This document shows positions 34,368 to 42,777 of a stretch of 64,000 bases of DNA, in pieces. Below the pieces are notes generated by a model. The model was not told where the DNA came from and ran no database searches. It saw only the letters and a list, made by a program, of their open reading frames with translations. The translations under genes were made by a program, and so were the position numbers. Every line of letters starts with the position of its first letter. Position 1 is the first letter of the stretch. Source of the stretch: Nonomuraea antri. Its GTDB lineage: Bacteria > Actinomycetota > Actinomycetes > Streptosporangiales > Streptosporangiaceae. The stretch spans positions 1 through 64,000 of the forward strand of contig NZ_JABCPZ010000033.1 in the NCBI RefSeq assembly GCF_013283785.1. Reading direction: 5' to 3'.

Positions 34368-34790
34368 ATGTTCATGCGGATCGATCACATCGGAATCGCC
34401 TGCCGTGACCTGGAGGAGAAGATCAGGCTCTTCTCCGAGACGTTCGAGCTGACGGTCGTGGCCAGAGAGGTGAACGAGGAGCAGGGCGTCAAGGAGGCCA
34501 TGCTGCACATCGCCGACGGCGAAGGCGGGGGCTCCTACATTCAGCTCCTCGAACCCCTCTCGGAGGACTCCCCTGTGGGAAGATTCCTCGCCAAGCGCGG
34601 CGAGGGCGTACACCACGTGGCATTCGGGGTACCGAACGTCACCGAGGCCATGGATAAGATCAGCGCGAAGGGGGTGAGACTGCTGGACGAACGTCCCCGG
34701 CACGGGTCGATGGGCTCGGAGATCGCCTTTCTCCATCCCAAAGACGTAGGAGGAATGCTGACGGAGTTGGTCCAGGCGGCCAGGCCCTAG
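34368..34790 (+). CDS. mce: methylmalonyl-CoA epimerase
   Basis: A 140-residue vicinal-oxygen-chelate protein that interconverts (S)- and (R)-methylmalonyl-CoA, feeding propionyl-CoA carbon to the mutase and to succinyl-CoA. The metal ligands are visible: His in IDHIGIA near residue 7, Gln in YIQLLEP, His in GVHHVAFGV near residue 87 and Glu in LTELVQA near the end. GGAGGT precedes the ATG. Next to it are a divergent thiolase and, downstream, a coiled-coil gene, as in the Streptomyces scy-filP locus. Confidence 0.95.
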   Translation: MFMRIDHIGIACRDLEEKIRLFSETFELTVVAREVNEEQGVKEAMLHIADGEGGGSYIQLLEPLSEDSPVGRFLAKRGEGVHHVAFGVPNVTEAMDKISAKGVRLLDERPRHGSMGSEIAFLHPKDVGGMLTELVQAARP

Positions 34791-34982
34791 CAAACGCGAA
34801 AAACGTTCAGAAGTAACTAGTCATGCAGAAAGCTGGACGGGGCCTCGAAGGCGGCATCGGCGGAGTACGCTGGCCTTCCACCGGACATGGAGCCTGCCGC
34901 GAGGCACAGGCTTCTGGCTCGGGTGCCCCGAACCCCCCGTCCGGCCCGTGTAGCCGTCTCGACAACCCAGGATCGAGCCTCC

Positions 34983-36281
34983 ATGCAGTCCGACATCGAC
35001 GCCCAGCTCAACAACTTCTTCGAGGACGCCCCGGCACGCGAGTTCGACGTGGTGCTCCGAGGTTATGACCGGCACCAGGTCCACGATCATCTGAAGCAGC
35101 TCGACGGCGAGCTCCGGCAGGCCCGCGAGCAGGTCACCTCCCTGCAGCGCGACCTCTCGGACTCCCAGCGTCAGCTTCAGGAGCAGGAACGACCCACCTA
35201 CTCGGGCCTGGGTGCCCGCATCGAGCAGTTGCTCCGGCTGGCCGAGGAACAGGCCACCGAGCTCGTCCAGGCCGCCAGGTCCGAGGCGAACGAGATCAAG
35301 GCGGCGGCCAAGGTCGAGGCGGCGGACATGAGAGCGGCCGCCGAGGCCGAGGCGGCCGAGAAGCGCGCCCAGGCCACGCGCGAGAGCGACGAGATGCGCA
35401 CCACGGCCGAGCGCGACGCCGAGGAGATCCGCTCGACCGCCCGCCGCGAGGCCGACGAGCTGACCAACACCACCGAGCGCGAGGCCGCCAAGCTGCGGGC
35501 CACGGCCGACCACGAGGTGGCGGAGAAGCGGGCCGACGCCGAGCGCGAGATCGCCAAGCTGCGCACCACGACCGAGCGCGAGGTCGCCCAGCTGCGCGCC
35601 TCGACCAAGCGTGAGCGCGACGAGGTCCTGACCACCGCCAAGCGGCAGGCCGACGAGATGCGCGCGCAGGCTCAGCGGGTGCTGGAGGAGTCCGAGGCCA
35701 AGCGGGCGCAGGACGAGGCGGAGTTCGAGATCCAGCTGGCGTCCAGGCGCGAGGAGGCGGAGCGCCAGGAGGCGGAGCGCCACGCCACCGCCCAGGCCGC
35801 CACGCAGAAGCTGGTCGCCGAGGCCGAGCAGCGCGCGGCCACGGCCGAGTCGCGGGCCACGAAGGCCACCCAGCAGGCCGAGCAGACCCGCCGCGAGGCC
35901 GATCTGCACGCCAAGCAGCTGGTCGCGAACGCGCGGAAGAACTCCGAGCAGATCGTGTCCGACGCCAAGTCCAGCGCCGAGACGATCGTGACCGAGGCCA
36001 AGAACGAGGCCGAGCGCACCCGTACGGCGATGCAGCGTCAGGTCGACGAGCTGACCCGTCAGCGCGACAGCATCACCAGCCACCTGGCTCAGCTGCGCCA
36101 GCTGCTCGGCGGCGCCGCGCTGCCGGGCCTGGAGCCCGAGCCCGCGGTCGCCGCGGCCCCGCCGAAGCCCGCCATCGCGGCGCCTGCGCCGGCCCCGGTC
36201 GAGCCGCCCACCCAGGCCGTGCCCGCGGTCGCCAAGGTGGAGACCAAGTCCGACGACGACGCGGAGTGGTGGCAGGAGTAA
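34983..36281 (+). CDS. FilP/Scy/DivIVA-type coiled-coil cytoskeletal protein
   Basis: A 432-residue protein. Near residues 18-42 a DivIVA-like start (FDVVLRGYDRHQVHDHLKQL) carries the GYDRxQV motif, and a charged coiled coil runs from about residue 40 to 365, with repeated 11- to 14-residue units of the type EADELTNTTEREAAKLRA. The last 60 or so residues are a Pro/Ala-rich tail ending DDDAEWWQE. FilP and Scy of Streptomyces have this start and coiled coil, and build a tip-associated scaffold for polar growth. They also sit beside mce and thiolase, so the assignment rests on both sequence and place. The ATG at 34983 is used because the motif follows it closely; a longer frame upstream is possible. 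Confidence 0.85.
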   Translation: MQSDIDAQLNNFFEDAPAREFDVVLRGYDRHQVHDHLKQLDGELRQAREQVTSLQRDLSDSQRQLQEQERPTYSGLGARIEQLLRLAEEQATELVQAARSEANEIKAAAKVEAADMRAAAEAEAAEKRAQATRESDEMRTTAERDAEEIRSTARREADELTNTTEREAAKLRATADHEVAEKRADAEREIAKLRTTTEREVAQLRASTKRERDEVLTTAKRQADEMRAQAQRVLEESEAKRAQDEAEFEIQLASRREEAERQEAERHATAQAATQKLVAEAEQRAATAESRATKATQQAEQTRREADLHAKQLVANARKNSEQIVSDAKSSAETIVTEAKNEAERTRTAMQRQVDELTRQRDSITSHLAQLRQLLGGAALPGLEPEPAVAAAPPKPAIAAPAPAPVEPPTQAVPAVAKVETKSDDDAEWWQE

Positions 36282-36311
36282 CGACGGATCACGGGGGCTG
36301 ATCGACGGCTG

Positions 36312-36352
36312 GGAGAGCCTGGCGACGAGTTTCGTCGCTAGGCTCTCCTTTT
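36312..36352 (+). terminator. strong intrinsic terminator
   Basis: GGAGAGCCTGGCGACGA and its near-complement, ending AGGCTCTCC, make a stem of about 16 pairs with one mismatch, followed by TTTT. It ends the coiled-coil transcript. Confidence 0.92.
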
Positions 36353-36410
36353 GTCGTTCCCAGGCCCTCCGGTCCCCTTCGCCGCCACCCCGAATCCCCA
36401 GGAGTCTCCC

Positions 36411-37577
36411 GTGTCCGCAGACGTCGAGTCCCCCGCCGGCGAAGAGGCGGAACCCGGCCGCCCCGCCGACCCCGAGGAGACACCTGACCGGTCCGACGTC
36501 CCCGACCACGATCCCGACTCCGACCCCGGCCAGGACTACGGGCTGCCGGGGAAGCCGCTGGCCCGGGGCCCGTTCCTGTTCGGGCTGGTCGGCGGGCTCG
36601 GGGTGCTGACCGCGATCGCGCTCGGCCAGATGATCGTCAAGTCGCTCAGCACGATCATCCTGGTCGTGGTGGCGATGTTCCTGGCCGTCGGGCTGAACCC
36701 GATCGTCGAGGCCCTGCAGCGGCGCGGCCTGGCCAGACGCGCGGCGATCTCGATCGTGTTCACCGGGGTCATCGTGGCTTTCGCGCTGTTCGGGCTGGCC
36801 GTGGTGCCGCCGGTGAGCCAGGAGCTGACGGCGTTCTTCGCGGCCGTGCCCGACTACTTCAAGCAACTCACCGAGAATCCCACGCTCAAGCAGCTGGACA
36901 GCAAGTTCCACATCCTGACGCAGGCGCAGGCGTTCGTGACCGGCGGGCTGGGCCCGGCGCTGGCCGGCGGCGTGCTGAACGCGGGCCTGGGGGTGCTCAA
37001 CGGCGTGTTCACCACGGTCACGCTGCTGGTGCTCATGCTGTACTTCCTCGGCTCGCTGCACACGATCAAGGCGTACCTGCTCAGGCTCGTCCCGGCCTCC
37101 AGGCGGGGGCGGACGAGCGCGATCAGCGAGGAGATCCTCACCGGGATCGGCGGCTACGTGGCCGGCAACGTGCTCATCTCGGTCATCGCGGGCGTGCTGA
37201 CCTGGATCTTCCTGTCGATCCTGGACGTCAAGTACGCGCTCGCGCTGGCCTTGGTGGTGGCGCTCACCGACCTGATCCCGCTGGTCGGGGCCACGATCGG
37301 GGCGGCGGTCGTCACCTTGGTCGCGCTGCTCCAGTCGGTGCCCGTCGGGATCGCGTGCGGGATCTTCTTCCTGGTCTACCAGCAGGTGGAGAACTACCTG
37401 ATCTACCCGCGGGTGATGAAGCGCTCGGTGAACGTGACCCCGGCGGTGACCGTGATCGCCGCCCTGTTCGGCGGCGCGTTGCTGGGCATCGTCGGCGCGC
37501 TGCTGGCCATCCCGGTGGCCGCCGCGATCGCGCTGATCATTCGCGAGATCGTGCTGCCCCGCCAAGCTCGGTCCTGA
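36411..37577 (+). CDS. AI-2E family (PerM-type) transporter
   Basis: A 388-residue membrane protein with an acidic, Pro-rich cytoplasmic N terminus (about 60 residues) and seven or eight membrane segments. The family pattern is clear in LVVVAMFLAVGLNPIVEAL near residue 90, the long amphipathic middle (PDYFKQLTENPTLKQLDSKF), and the conserved VALTDLIPLVGATIGAAVVT followed by YQQVENYLIYPRVM. Family members export AI-2 or act as Na+/H+ antiporters; the substrate here is unknown. The GTG at 36411 has AGGAG six bases before it; an earlier TTG would lie within the terminator. Its 3' end overlaps the convergent hydrolase gene by 41 bp. Confidence 0.87.
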   Translation: MSADVESPAGEEAEPGRPADPEETPDRSDVPDHDPDSDPGQDYGLPGKPLARGPFLFGLVGGLGVLTAIALGQMIVKSLSTIILVVVAMFLAVGLNPIVEALQRRGLARRAAISIVFTGVIVAFALFGLAVVPPVSQELTAFFAAVPDYFKQLTENPTLKQLDSKFHILTQAQAFVTGGLGPALAGGVLNAGLGVLNGVFTTVTLLVLMLYFLGSLHTIKAYLLRLVPASRRGRTSAISEEILTGIGGYVAGNVLISVIAGVLTWIFLSILDVKYALALALVVALTDLIPLVGATIGAAVVTLVALLQSVPVGIACGIFFLVYQQVENYLIYPRVMKRSVNVTPAVTVIAALFGGALLGIVGALLAIPVAAAIALIIREIVLPRQARS

Positions 37578-38367
37578 GGAATTCGGTCACGGCGGCGTTG
37601 AACGCCTCGGGCTGCTCGACCGCGCTCAGGTGACCGGCCTTCGGGATGATCTCCATCCGGCTCTCGGGTACGGTGCGCGCCATGGCCTCGGCGTCGGCCA
37701 GCGGGGACAGCTCGTCCTCCTCGCCGACCACGATCAGCAGCGGCGCCTTCAGCGCGGCCAGCGTGTCGAACGAGTCGCGCCGGCCCGCCATGGCCCGCTG
37801 CGCCCAGGCGACGGCCCCCGGCGGCGCGGACTGGACCAGGCCCTTGACCCGCCCGAACACCATGGCCCGCCGTTCCTTGGTGGTGGGCCCGATGAGCGCG
37901 GGCAGCACCTCGTCGACCAGGACGTCGCTGCCCCCGGCCAGCACGGCCTGGGCGATGCGCTCCCGGTTCTCCCTGGCGGCGGGCGCGTCGGGGCCGGCCT
38001 TGGTGTCGGCCAGGATGACGCCGAGCACCCGGTCGGGGTGCCTGCGGCAGAACGCCATGGTCACGTAGCCGCCCATGGACAGCCCGCCGACCACCGCCCT
38101 GTCGATGCCTTCCTCGTCGAGCATCCTGGCCACGTCGTCGGCCATGAGCTCGATGGACGGTTCGTCCTCGCCCAGCCGTGAGCCGCCGAATCCGCGCAGG
38201 TCAGGGGTGATGACCCGGCACGAACGCGCCAGCCCTTCCCGTTGCGCCAGCCACATCGCCGACGAGAGCGGGAACGCGTGGAGCAGTACCACCGGGACCC
38301 CGGTCCCGGCCGATCTCGTGTAGAGCTGCACGGACCACACGGTAACGCGGTTCACCGCGCCAGGCAC
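37537..38367 (-). CDS. alpha/beta hydrolase
   Basis: A 276-residue cytoplasmic hydrolase. The oxyanion segment is LLHAFPLSSAMW near residue 28, the nucleophile elbow is GLSMGGY near residue 94, a candidate acid lies in GEEDELSP near residue 217, and the histidine is in KAGHLSAVEQPEAF near residue 245. It is like the 3-oxoadipate enol-lactonase (PcaD) group, but no protocatechuate genes are near, so the substrate is open. The start is uncertain: several in-frame GTG codons lie within the first 15 codons. Convergent overlap of 41 bp with the transporter gene. Confidence 0.85.
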   Translation of the reverse strand: MPGAVNRVTVWSVQLYTRSAGTGVPVVLLHAFPLSSAMWLAQREGLARSCRVITPDLRGFGGSRLGEDEPSIELMADDVARMLDEEGIDRAVVGGLSMGGYVTMAFCRRHPDRVLGVILADTKAGPDAPAARENRERIAQAVLAGGSDVLVDEVLPALIGPTTKERRAMVFGRVKGLVQSAPPGAVAWAQRAMAGRRDSFDTLAALKAPLLIVVGEEDELSPLADAEAMARTVPESRMEIIPKAGHLSAVEQPEAFNAAVTEFLRTELGGAARSRE

Positions 38368-38422
38368 TCATCGACGTATGCCGATATCCCTCCCTATCCT
38401 GTCCGCTTTTCCGAATTACACG

Positions 38423-38445
38423 AAAAAACCTCGCATTAGTGCGGG
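38423..38445 (-). terminator. intrinsic terminator of the SDR gene
   Basis: On the minus strand CCCGCA-CTAA-TGCGAGG forms a short stem with one bulge followed by six T. It lies just after the SDR stop. Confidence 0.75.
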
Positions 38446-38466
38446 TGGGGTCCTGGCCACCCGGGC

Positions 38467-39225
38467 TCAGATGGCGGTGGCGCCGCCGTCGATGAACAGC
38501 ACCTGGCCCGTCATGTACGCCGACGCCTCGCTCGCCAGGAAGACGGCCGGCTGGGCCATCTCCTCGGCGGTCCCCCAGCGGCGCATCGGGACGGTGGCCA
38601 CGGTGGCCGCGCTCGCGTTCTCGTCCTCCCAGAGGTTCCTGTTGAGGTCGGTGGCGGTCCAGCCGGGGCAGAGCGCGTTGACCCTGATCCCGGCCTGCGC
38701 CCACTCCACGGCCAGGGTCTTGGTCAGCGCCACCAGGCCGGCCTTGGCCGCGGCGTACGGCGCCAGGAAGGGCGCGCCGAGCGCGGCCACCGACGCCACG
38801 TTGATGACCGCGCCCGCGCCCCGCTCCAGCAGGTGCGGGGCGACCTCGTGACAGACGACCATGGCGCTGTCGAGGTTGAGCCGCATCAGCTTGTCCCAGC
38901 CCGACAGGCGCAGGTCCTTGAACTCGACCAGGAAGTTCGACCCGCCGGCGTTGTTCACCACGATGTCCAGGTGGCCGAGGCCGTCGATGGCGCCGCGCAC
39001 GGCCCCGGCGGCCGCGTCGCGGTCGGTGAGGTCGGCGGGGAGCACCACGGCCCTGCGGCCGCGCGCCTCGACCTCCTTGCCCACCTCGGCCAGGGAGTCG
39101 GCCGAGCGTGACACGAGCGCCACGTCCGCGCCCGCCTCGGCGTAGGCGAGCGCGATGGCCCGGCCGATGCCTTTCGACGCCCCGGTGACCAGAGCCGTCT
39201 TGCCGGACAGATCGAACGCGCCCAC
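38467..39225 (-). CDS. short-chain dehydrogenase/reductase
   Basis: A 252-residue classical SDR oxidoreductase. TGASKGIG near residue 15 binds the cofactor, NNAGG near residue 90 stabilises the fold, and the catalytic YAAAK lies near residue 155 with a serine in NVASVA before it. PGWTATDL and the final FIDGGATAI are typical. The substrate is unknown. The GTG at 39225 has GGAGG four bases before it. It stands alone on the minus strand and is followed by a terminator. Confidence 0.92.
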   Translation of the reverse strand: MGAFDLSGKTALVTGASKGIGRAIALAYAEAGADVALVSRSADSLAEVGKEVEARGRRAVVLPADLTDRDAAAGAVRGAIDGLGHLDIVVNNAGGSNFLVEFKDLRLSGWDKLMRLNLDSAMVVCHEVAPHLLERGAGAVINVASVAALGAPFLAPYAAAKAGLVALTKTLAVEWAQAGIRVNALCPGWTATDLNRNLWEDENASAATVATVPMRRWGTAEEMAQPAVFLASEASAYMTGQVLFIDGGATAI

Positions 39226-39301
39226 AGTGCCTCCTCGCTCGGAACCGAACAAGATTCTATGGAGCTCGCCGGTTCCGCGCCATGCCCAAGTCCCGGCCGG
39301 A

Positions 39302-39691
39302 TCAGTCCGGCAGCGGCGGCGCCGACGGAACGCCCGGCGTCGGGACACCGGACGGCAGTGGCGGCGCCGCCGGGGCCTCCGGCTTGCCCGGCAGTCCCGC
39401 GCCGTCCGGCAGCAGCGACTCGCACGCCTTGACCGCCTCGCCGTACTCGGCGGAGAACACGTCGACGCGCTCGCCGCGGACGTCGAGGTTGACGATCCCG
39501 TCCTTCGAAACCGTGACGTCGGGGAAGCCGGGCAGCCCGTGCGAGCGCACGCACGCGGTGAACGCCTTCCCGCCGTCGTCGGCGGCCGTCTGGGTGGTGG
39601 CGCCCATGGCGGACGGCGCGGCCATCACACCCGACCCCACGGCCGCGATCACGGCCGCCAGGATCGTGCCCTTGATGGTGGACCCCTTCAT
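39302..39691 (-). CDS. small secreted protein with Pro-rich tail
   Basis: A 129-residue exported protein. Residues 1-30 are a signal peptide. The folded part has two cysteines (ACVRSHGLPGFPDV near residue 46, KACESLLPD near residue 90) that could pair, and the C-terminal 35 or so residues are mostly Pro, Ala and Gly. The CVRSHG(V/L)PxFPDP-like segment is common in small secreted actinobacterial proteins of unknown function. GAGGAG lies seven bases before the ATG. It is divergent from the response regulator gene, so the two-component system may control it. Confidence 0.78.
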   Translation of the reverse strand: MKGSTIKGTILAAVIAAVGSGVMAAPSAMGATTQTAADDGGKAFTACVRSHGLPGFPDVTVSKDGIVNLDVRGERVDVFSAEYGEAVKACESLLPDGAGLPGKPEAPAAPPLPSGVPTPGVPSAPPLPD

Positions 39692-39802
39692 GATGATCTC
39701 CTCTGTTCTCGGGTGATCCCAGACAAGCCGATCGCCGGTTACCGCCAGGGAACGGCGGCGGTTACCCCGCTGTAACCCCGTTCTGCGCATGCTGGGCGGA
39801 TC

Positions 39803-40456
39803 ATGAGGGTGCTGATCGTCGAGGACCACGAGGAGCTGGCCCGGACCGTCGCCGCCGGGCTGCGCCGCGAAGGCATGGCCGTCGACGTGGCGCTCGACGG
39901 CGAGGCCGCGCTCGAACGCACGTCCGTCAACGACTACGACGTGGTCGTGCTCGACCGCGACCTGCCAGGACGGCACGGCGACGAGGTCTGCGCGACGCTG
40001 GCCGCCACCGGCCACCCGGCCCGGGTGCTGATGCTCACCGCCGCGGGGACGATCGACGACCGGGTGACCGGGCTGGGCCTCGGCGCGGACGACTACCTGC
40101 CCAAGCCGTTCGCGTTCGCCGAGCTGGTGGCCAGGATCAGGGCGCTGGCCAGGCGGGCCCGCCCGGCGCTGCCGCCGGTGCTGGTCCACGGCGACCTGCG
40201 GCTCGACCCGGCCGCGCGCGTCGCCACCCGCGACGGGCGCAGGCTCGCGCTCAGCCCCAAGGAGTTCGCGGTGCTCGAACTGCTGCTGTCCGCCCGGGGC
40301 GCGGTGGTCTCGGCCGAGCAGCTGCTGGAGCGCGGCTGGGACGAGTTCGCCGACCCGTTCACGCAGACGGTGAAGGTGACGATCAGCCGCTTACGCCGCA
40401 AGCTCGGCGACCCGCCGCTGATCGAGACGGTCCCGCAGGCCGGGTACCGGATCTGA
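39803..40456 (+). CDS. OmpR-family response regulator
   Basis: A 217-residue response regulator. The receiver domain (1 to about 115) has the acidic pocket VEDHEE, the phospho-acceptor Asp51 in VVVLDRDLPG, and the lysine in YLPKPFAF. The DNA-binding winged helix follows (LSPKEFAVLELLLSARG to VKVTISRLRRKLG). Next gene, 19 bp away, is its sensor kinase. Targets are not shown by the sequence, but the divergent secreted protein is a candidate. Confidence 0.95.
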   Translation: MRVLIVEDHEELARTVAAGLRREGMAVDVALDGEAALERTSVNDYDVVVLDRDLPGRHGDEVCATLAATGHPARVLMLTAAGTIDDRVTGLGLGADDYLPKPFAFAELVARIRALARRARPALPPVLVHGDLRLDPAARVATRDGRRLALSPKEFAVLELLLSARGAVVSAEQLLERGWDEFADPFTQTVKVTISRLRRKLGDPPLIETVPQAGYRI

Positions 40457-40475
40457 GCCGCAGGAAGCAGGCCGG

Positions 40476-41609
40476 ATGCTCGCCATGAGCCCCAGACCCG
40501 CCATGAGCCCCAGGAGAACCGTCAGGCTGCGGCTGACGCTGCTCTACAGCGGCCTGTTCCTGGTCGCCGGCCTGCTGCTGGTCGCCCTGATCTACTTCCT
40601 GGTCGAGCACTCGCCCTTCCCAGGCCCGCCGGCCGCCCCCGCCATGCCGGGAGTGCCGGGCACGGACGTCACAGTGCCGCCGATCGGCACCCCCCACCCG
40701 GCCGAACAGCAGGCCGCGAGCATGCGCAGGCTGCTGGTGAACTCGGTGATCGCGCTCGTCGTGATGGCGTTCGCGTCGATGCTGCTCGGCTGGCTGATGG
40801 CCGGACGGGTGCTGCGGCCGCTGCACGACATGACCGCCACCGTCCGCCGCATCACCGCCGACCGGCTCGACCGCCGACTGGCCGCCTCCGGCCCGGACGA
40901 CGAGCTGAAGGAACTGGCCGACACCTTCGACGACCTCCTGGACCGGCTGGAGCGCGCCTTCACCGCGCAGCGGCGATTCGTCGCCAACGCCTCGCACGAG
41001 CTGCGTACCCCGCTGACGCTGCAGCAGGCCATGGCCGAGGTCGCGCTGGCCGATCCGGACGCCGACGCCGCCGCGCTGCGCCACGTGCTGAACCGCCTGC
41101 TGGCCACTGGGCAGCACCAGGAACGCCTGATCGAGGCGCTGCTCGTCCTGGCCAGGAGCCAGCAGGGGCTGGACCGCCGCGAACCGCTCGACCTGGCCGA
41201 CATCGCCGGTCAGGTGCTGGGCGAGCGCAGCGATTCCCGCGTCGAGTCCGCGCTGCGCCCGGCACCGGCCTCGGGCGCTCGGGCGCTGGTCGAACGCCTG
41301 GTCGTGAACCTGGTCGACAACGCGGTGCGGCACAACGTCCCAGGCGGGTGGGTCTCGGTGACCACGGACACCCGTGACGGCCAGGCCAGGATCACCGTCG
41401 CCAACAGCGGACCGGTGATCCCGCCCGACCGGGTCGAGACGCTGCTGCAGCCCTTCCAACGCATGGAACAGGGCAGGAAGGCGGTCGGTGACGGGCTCGG
41501 GCTCGGGTTGTCGATCGTGGCGGCCGTCGTCCAGGCGCATCACGGGACGCTGGAGGTCGTCGCGCGGCCGGAAGGCGGGCTGGAGATCACCGTCGCACTC
41601 CCCCGGTGA
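40476..41609 (+). CDS. sensor histidine kinase
   Basis: A 377-residue membrane kinase. Two membrane helices (about 22-42 and 89-109) enclose a short Pro-rich periplasmic loop of about 45 residues. A HAMP linker follows, the phospho-acceptor is His174 in FVANASHELRTPLT, and the ATP-binding domain has N-box LVDNAVRHN and G-box GDGLGLGLSIV. With such a small external loop the signal may be sensed in the membrane. Partner of the response regulator just upstream. Confidence 0.94.
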   Translation: MLAMSPRPAMSPRRTVRLRLTLLYSGLFLVAGLLLVALIYFLVEHSPFPGPPAAPAMPGVPGTDVTVPPIGTPHPAEQQAASMRRLLVNSVIALVVMAFASMLLGWLMAGRVLRPLHDMTATVRRITADRLDRRLAASGPDDELKELADTFDDLLDRLERAFTAQRRFVANASHELRTPLTLQQAMAEVALADPDADAAALRHVLNRLLATGQHQERLIEALLVLARSQQGLDRREPLDLADIAGQVLGERSDSRVESALRPAPASGARALVERLVVNLVDNAVRHNVPGGWVSVTTDTRDGQARITVANSGPVIPPDRVETLLQPFQRMEQGRKAVGDGLGLGLSIVAAVVQAHHGTLEVVARPEGGLEITVALPR

Positions 41610-41711
41610 GCACGTTTTCCCTAAGGGTGTCGCGAACGGACTCACGGTGGTAGGGTCCTGGGGTCACGTACCGTAATGGAGTTGTTCCAGAAGGTACTCG
41701 TCGTGATGAAA

Positions 41712-41744
41712 GGCGCGAAACCATCGGCCCAGTGGTTTCGCGCC
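41712..41744. terminator. bidirectional terminator hairpin
   Basis: GGCGCGAAACCA and TGGTTTCGCGCC pair perfectly over 12 bp around a nine-base loop, between the convergent kinase and hydrolase genes. Confidence 0.82.
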
Positions 41745-41765
41745 CACACGACCCTCCGGCGTTGG

Positions 41766-42470
41766 TCAGACCTCCGTCGGCAGCGGGTACGCCGCCGGGT
41801 TCACCTTCCTGACGATCTCGTTCAGCGCGATCCGCACGTACGGCTCGCCCACCCACAGGTGCTTGGCCCCCTCCACGCCGATGACCTCGGCCTGCGGCAC
41901 CCTGGAGAAACGCCGCTCGGCCTCGGCCGGGCGCAGGTAGTCGTCGAACTCCGGCACCAGCACCACCAGCGGACGGCCGAAGGCGGCCCAGGCGTCCAGG
42001 TCGGCGTCGGTGGCCCGGTGCAGCGGCGGCGACAGCAGGATCGCGCCCTCGATCAGCGGATCGTGCGCCCACTTGAGCGTCAGCTCGGTGCCGAAGGACC
42101 AGCCGACCACCCACACGTTCGGCAGGTCGTGGTACTCGGCGTACTCCAGCGCGGCCAGCACGTCGAACCGCTCGCCCTCGCCCCCGTCGAACGTGCCCTC
42201 CGACGTGCCGCGCTCGGAGGACGTGCCGCGGGTGTTGAAGCGCAGCACGGCCAGGTCGGCGAGCGCCGGCAGCCGGTTGGACGCCTTCTTGTACACGTGG
42301 CTGTCCATGTAACCGCCGTGCGTGGGCAGCGGGTGCAGGGTCACCAGCGTGGCCACGGGAGGACGGTCCTGCGGCAGGGCCAGCTCACCGACCAGGGTCA
42401 GGCCGTCGCCTGTGTGCAGCTCGATCGGCTCTCGCCTGGCCGGCAGCACGGTCGCCGCGCGAATCTCCAA
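41766..42470 (-). CDS. alpha/beta hydrolase (dienelactone-hydrolase-like)
   Basis: A 234-residue hydrolase. The oxyanion loop is TLHPLPTHGGYMDS near residue 45, the nucleophile is in GWSFGTE near residue 122, an acidic residue follows in VPEFDDYLRP, and the histidine is in EGAKHLWVGEP near residue 202. It belongs to the group of small uncharacterised hydrolases common in actinomycetes. Start is a TTG with GAGGGAG before it, which is unusual but well placed. It lies 16 bp after a small gene on the same strand and is probably the last gene of the hbd operon. Confidence 0.82.
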   Translation of the reverse strand: MEIRAATVLPARREPIELHTGDGLTLVGELALPQDRPPVATLVTLHPLPTHGGYMDSHVYKKASNRLPALADLAVLRFNTRGTSSERGTSEGTFDGGEGERFDVLAALEYAEYHDLPNVWVVGWSFGTELTLKWAHDPLIEGAILLSPPLHRATDADLDAWAAFGRPLVVLVPEFDDYLRPAEAERRFSRVPQAEVIGVEGAKHLWVGEPYVRIALNEIVRKVNPAAYPLPTEV

Positions 42471-42486
42471 CGTCGCTCCCTCTCGC

Positions 42487-42777
42487 TCAGTAACGGCTGC
42501 GGCCGGGGCCGCGGTCGAGCCTCTTGCGCCAGCAGGCCGGATGCCAGTGGCGGCGTTCCTCGTCTCCCCCCGCCCAGGCCGGCCAGGACACCAGGTGCGG
42601 CTGCCCGGCCCGGATCTCCTGGTCGCAGCCCGGGCAGCGGTAGGTCTTGGTGGAGGAGGCCCCGGTGAGCATACGCACCCGCCAGTCGCCGTCCGGCCAC
42701 TCCTCCACCTTGTCCATGCCCTGGGGGAAGCCGAGCGGACGGTTGTCGTCCCTGCGTCGGGCGCGGCGCGGGCTCAT
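42487..42777 (-). CDS. small zinc-ribbon-like protein
   Basis: A 96-residue basic protein with a CPGC knuckle ([11 protein letters not shown] near residue 47) and a later WHPACW, so one metal site of the type C-x2-C-x(n)-H-x3-C is possible. The start overlaps the stop of the 3-hydroxyacyl-CoA dehydrogenase gene by four bases (ATGA), which shows coupling. Similar small proteins accompany this gene in other actinomycetes to my knowledge; function unknown. RNA or DNA binding is only a guess from charge. Confidence 0.75.
   Translation of the reverse strand: MSPRRARRRDDNRPLGFPQGMDKVEEWPDGDWRVRMLTGASSTKTYRCPGCDQEIRAGQPHLVSWPAWAGGDEERRHWHPACWRKRLDRGPGRSRY

Noticed and set aside
33093..34793. Longer 566-residue version of the thiolase
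   Set aside because: The extra 170 N-terminal residues are antisense to mce; the RBS-backed ATG at 34283 gives the normal thiolase length.
34821..37565. 914-residue minus-strand frame
   Set aside because: Antisense to the coiled-coil and transporter genes; low-complexity sequence without a start signal.
41676..41765. Short frame starting MELFQKVLVV after the sensor kinase
   Set aside because: It runs through the terminator hairpin and into antisense of the hydrolase gene; no ribosome-binding site of note.
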